Part shown: positions 5,375 through 6,144 of the stretch, piece after piece
Position numbering within the stretch: the first letter of the stretch is position 1
How the letters are laid out: every line of letters starts with the position of its first letter
Source of the DNA: Candidatus Hodarchaeota archaeon
Lineage (GTDB): Archaea; Asgardarchaeota; Heimdallarchaeia; Hodarchaeales; Hodarchaeaceae
Assembly (NCBI GenBank): GCA_016840305.1
Contig: JAEOSP010000500.1
Span: 1 to 6,144, forward strand
DNA: 6,144 nucleotides
Reading direction: 5' to 3'
Notes under the pieces: model-generated
Told to the model about the DNA's origin: nothing
Database searches by the model: none
Seen by the model: only the letters and a program-made list of their open reading frames with translations
Position numbers and translations under genes: made by a program

Positions 5375-5491
5375 TTAATCCCATGTTTCATGGATGTTTT
5401 TTCTTTTAATGATTTCTTCTTGAGTATTCATTGTTTCTTTGTATAGTTTCAATATAGCTTCGACCGAGAGGATACCCGACCTTCCTCCCAT
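5375..5491 (-). CDS. Possible small protein of 38 residues
   Basis: On the minus strand an ATG at 5491-5489 opens a 38-residue frame beginning MGGRSGILSVEAILKLYKE and ending HETWD, with TAA at 5377-5375. The composition (Glu/Lys/Ile-rich, an amphipathic stretch VEAILKLYKE) looks protein-like and unlike a random AT-rich frame. It lies 21 bases after the stop of the upstream membrane protein gene and in the same frame, but two stop codons (TAA, TAA) separate them, so it is not a simple extension. GGTG seven bases before the ATG could be a weak ribosome binding site. A second frame over the same DNA (MVHFYGRKVGY, starting near 5502) looks less convincing. It may be a genuine small downstream gene, a gene remnant, or chance. 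I do not recognise it. Confidence 0.25.
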   Translation of the reverse strand: MGGRSGILSVEAILKLYKETMNTQEEIIKRKNIHETWD

Positions 5492-5512
5492 AAAAATGCA
5501 CCATTAGGGCGA

Positions 5513-6144
5513 TTAAAATGATGCGACAGGTATCCACCAAATATACTCTCCAAGGAAAAGAATCACATAAACGTTTATGATAATGAAAAGACAAAACCAA
5601 ATAAATTGGATTAAGTTCATTTTTCGTTTTAATACAAAATCTTGGGGAACTTCAATTAACCAGCCATAACACCAGATCATAAACCATAAAGGAATTATCC
5701 AGCAAACTTGAATGCTATAGAACGGGTCCAGAATTTGTATATCCTGAAATGAGGGCAAGCCTGTTTTTTCAGGGATAACAAGAATACCCCATAATATGAA
5801 CAGAATTAACACTGAACTCGCTAGAATTACGTGACTAATAATTTGTGACTTTTGCCTCCATACCATATGATTTTTATATGTTAAATAAAGAAAGTAACCC
5901 AACACAATCTCCCAGCTTAACCAAAATAAAAGTTGTAGGTTTGAAATATAAAAAAATCCAATTGTGACTAAAAACATTATGGGGATACCGAATAATACTA
6001 TTAGATCAGTGAACATTTTCCCCTCATAGCCAGAAATATCGAGAAAATATGGGATTCTGGAGATTAACTCAATAAGCAGAGCTGAATAAGCAAATACTAC
6101 TACACCACTAATTACAATCAAAAACCATCTTAGGATATTTTTTT
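5513..6144 (-). CDS. Polytopic membrane protein of unknown function, partial at its N-terminus
   Basis: The frame ends at TAA (5515-5513) and stays open to the right edge of the window. The first in-window candidate start is a TTG at 6121-6119, giving 202 residues, but the frame continues upstream of it as KNILRWF, completing a plausible first membrane helix. The true start is therefore probably at or beyond the edge. Counting from the TTG, hydrophobic segments lie at about 1-20, 37-58, 60-80, 94-117, 136-157 and 170-197, six in all, separated by short loops. The loop at 160-168 (QDFVLKRKM) is basic and probably cytosolic. Tryptophan and tyrosine cluster near helix ends, as in real membrane proteins. 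No catalytic or transport motif is evident and I do not recognise the family. It is convergent with proC. Confidence 0.7.
   Translation of the reverse strand, partial: KNILRWFLIVISGVVVFAYSALLIELISRIPYFLDISGYEGKMFTDLIVLFGIPIMFLVTIGFFYISNLQLLFWLSWEIVLGYFLYLTYKNHMVWRQKSQIISHVILASSVLILFILWGILVIPEKTGLPSFQDIQILDPFYSIQVCWIIPLWFMIWCYGWLIEVPQDFVLKRKMNLIQFIWFCLFIIINVYVILFLGEYIWWIPVASF

Noticed and set aside
5406..5600. 64-codon open frame on the minus strand overlapping the end of the partial membrane protein gene
   Set aside because: Its first third is an out-of-frame shadow of the membrane protein gene, and its translation is less protein-like than the 38-residue frame at 5375-5491.

Overview
This is an AT-rich archaeal-looking window. 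TATA-box-like elements sit close upstream of two plus-strand genes, Shine-Dalgarno-like purine runs precede the starts, and leaders look short. Large lineage-specific membrane proteins stand beside ordinary housekeeping genes. I cannot name the lineage; an uncultivated mesophilic archaeon (for example an Asgard-type genome) would fit, but that is only an impression.

Layout: 1-122 is promoter and leader. 123-1580 (+) encodes a cytoplasmic serine hydrolase of the beta-lactamase / penicillin-binding-protein-like family with all three catalytic motifs. 1581-1855 is a convergent gap holding repeat copy 1. 1856-3760 (-) encodes a 634-residue polytopic membrane protein with a charged cytosolic tail that I do not recognise. 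3761-4341 is a 581-base divergent intergenic region. It contains a nine-codon upstream ORF with hairpins before the membrane protein gene, a TATA/BRE-like element, repeat copy 2, and an inverted repeat beside the proC promoter. 4342-5193 (+) is proC (pyrroline-5-carboxylate reductase). 5194-5512 holds repeat copy 3 and a possible 38-residue small ORF. 5513-6144 (-) is the C-terminal part of a second polytopic membrane protein that runs off the right edge.

The genes do not form an operon: orientations alternate (+, -, +, -) and no shared pathway is apparent. The most striking feature is a dispersed intergenic element of about 150 bases, present three times in 6 kb (about 1651-1807, 4056-4201, 5199-5352), always on the plus strand whatever the orientation of the neighbouring genes. 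The copies have diverged between short conserved blocks, and those blocks form stems with compatible base changes. This suggests a structured RNA or an RNA-like mobile/repeat element. I do not recognise its family.
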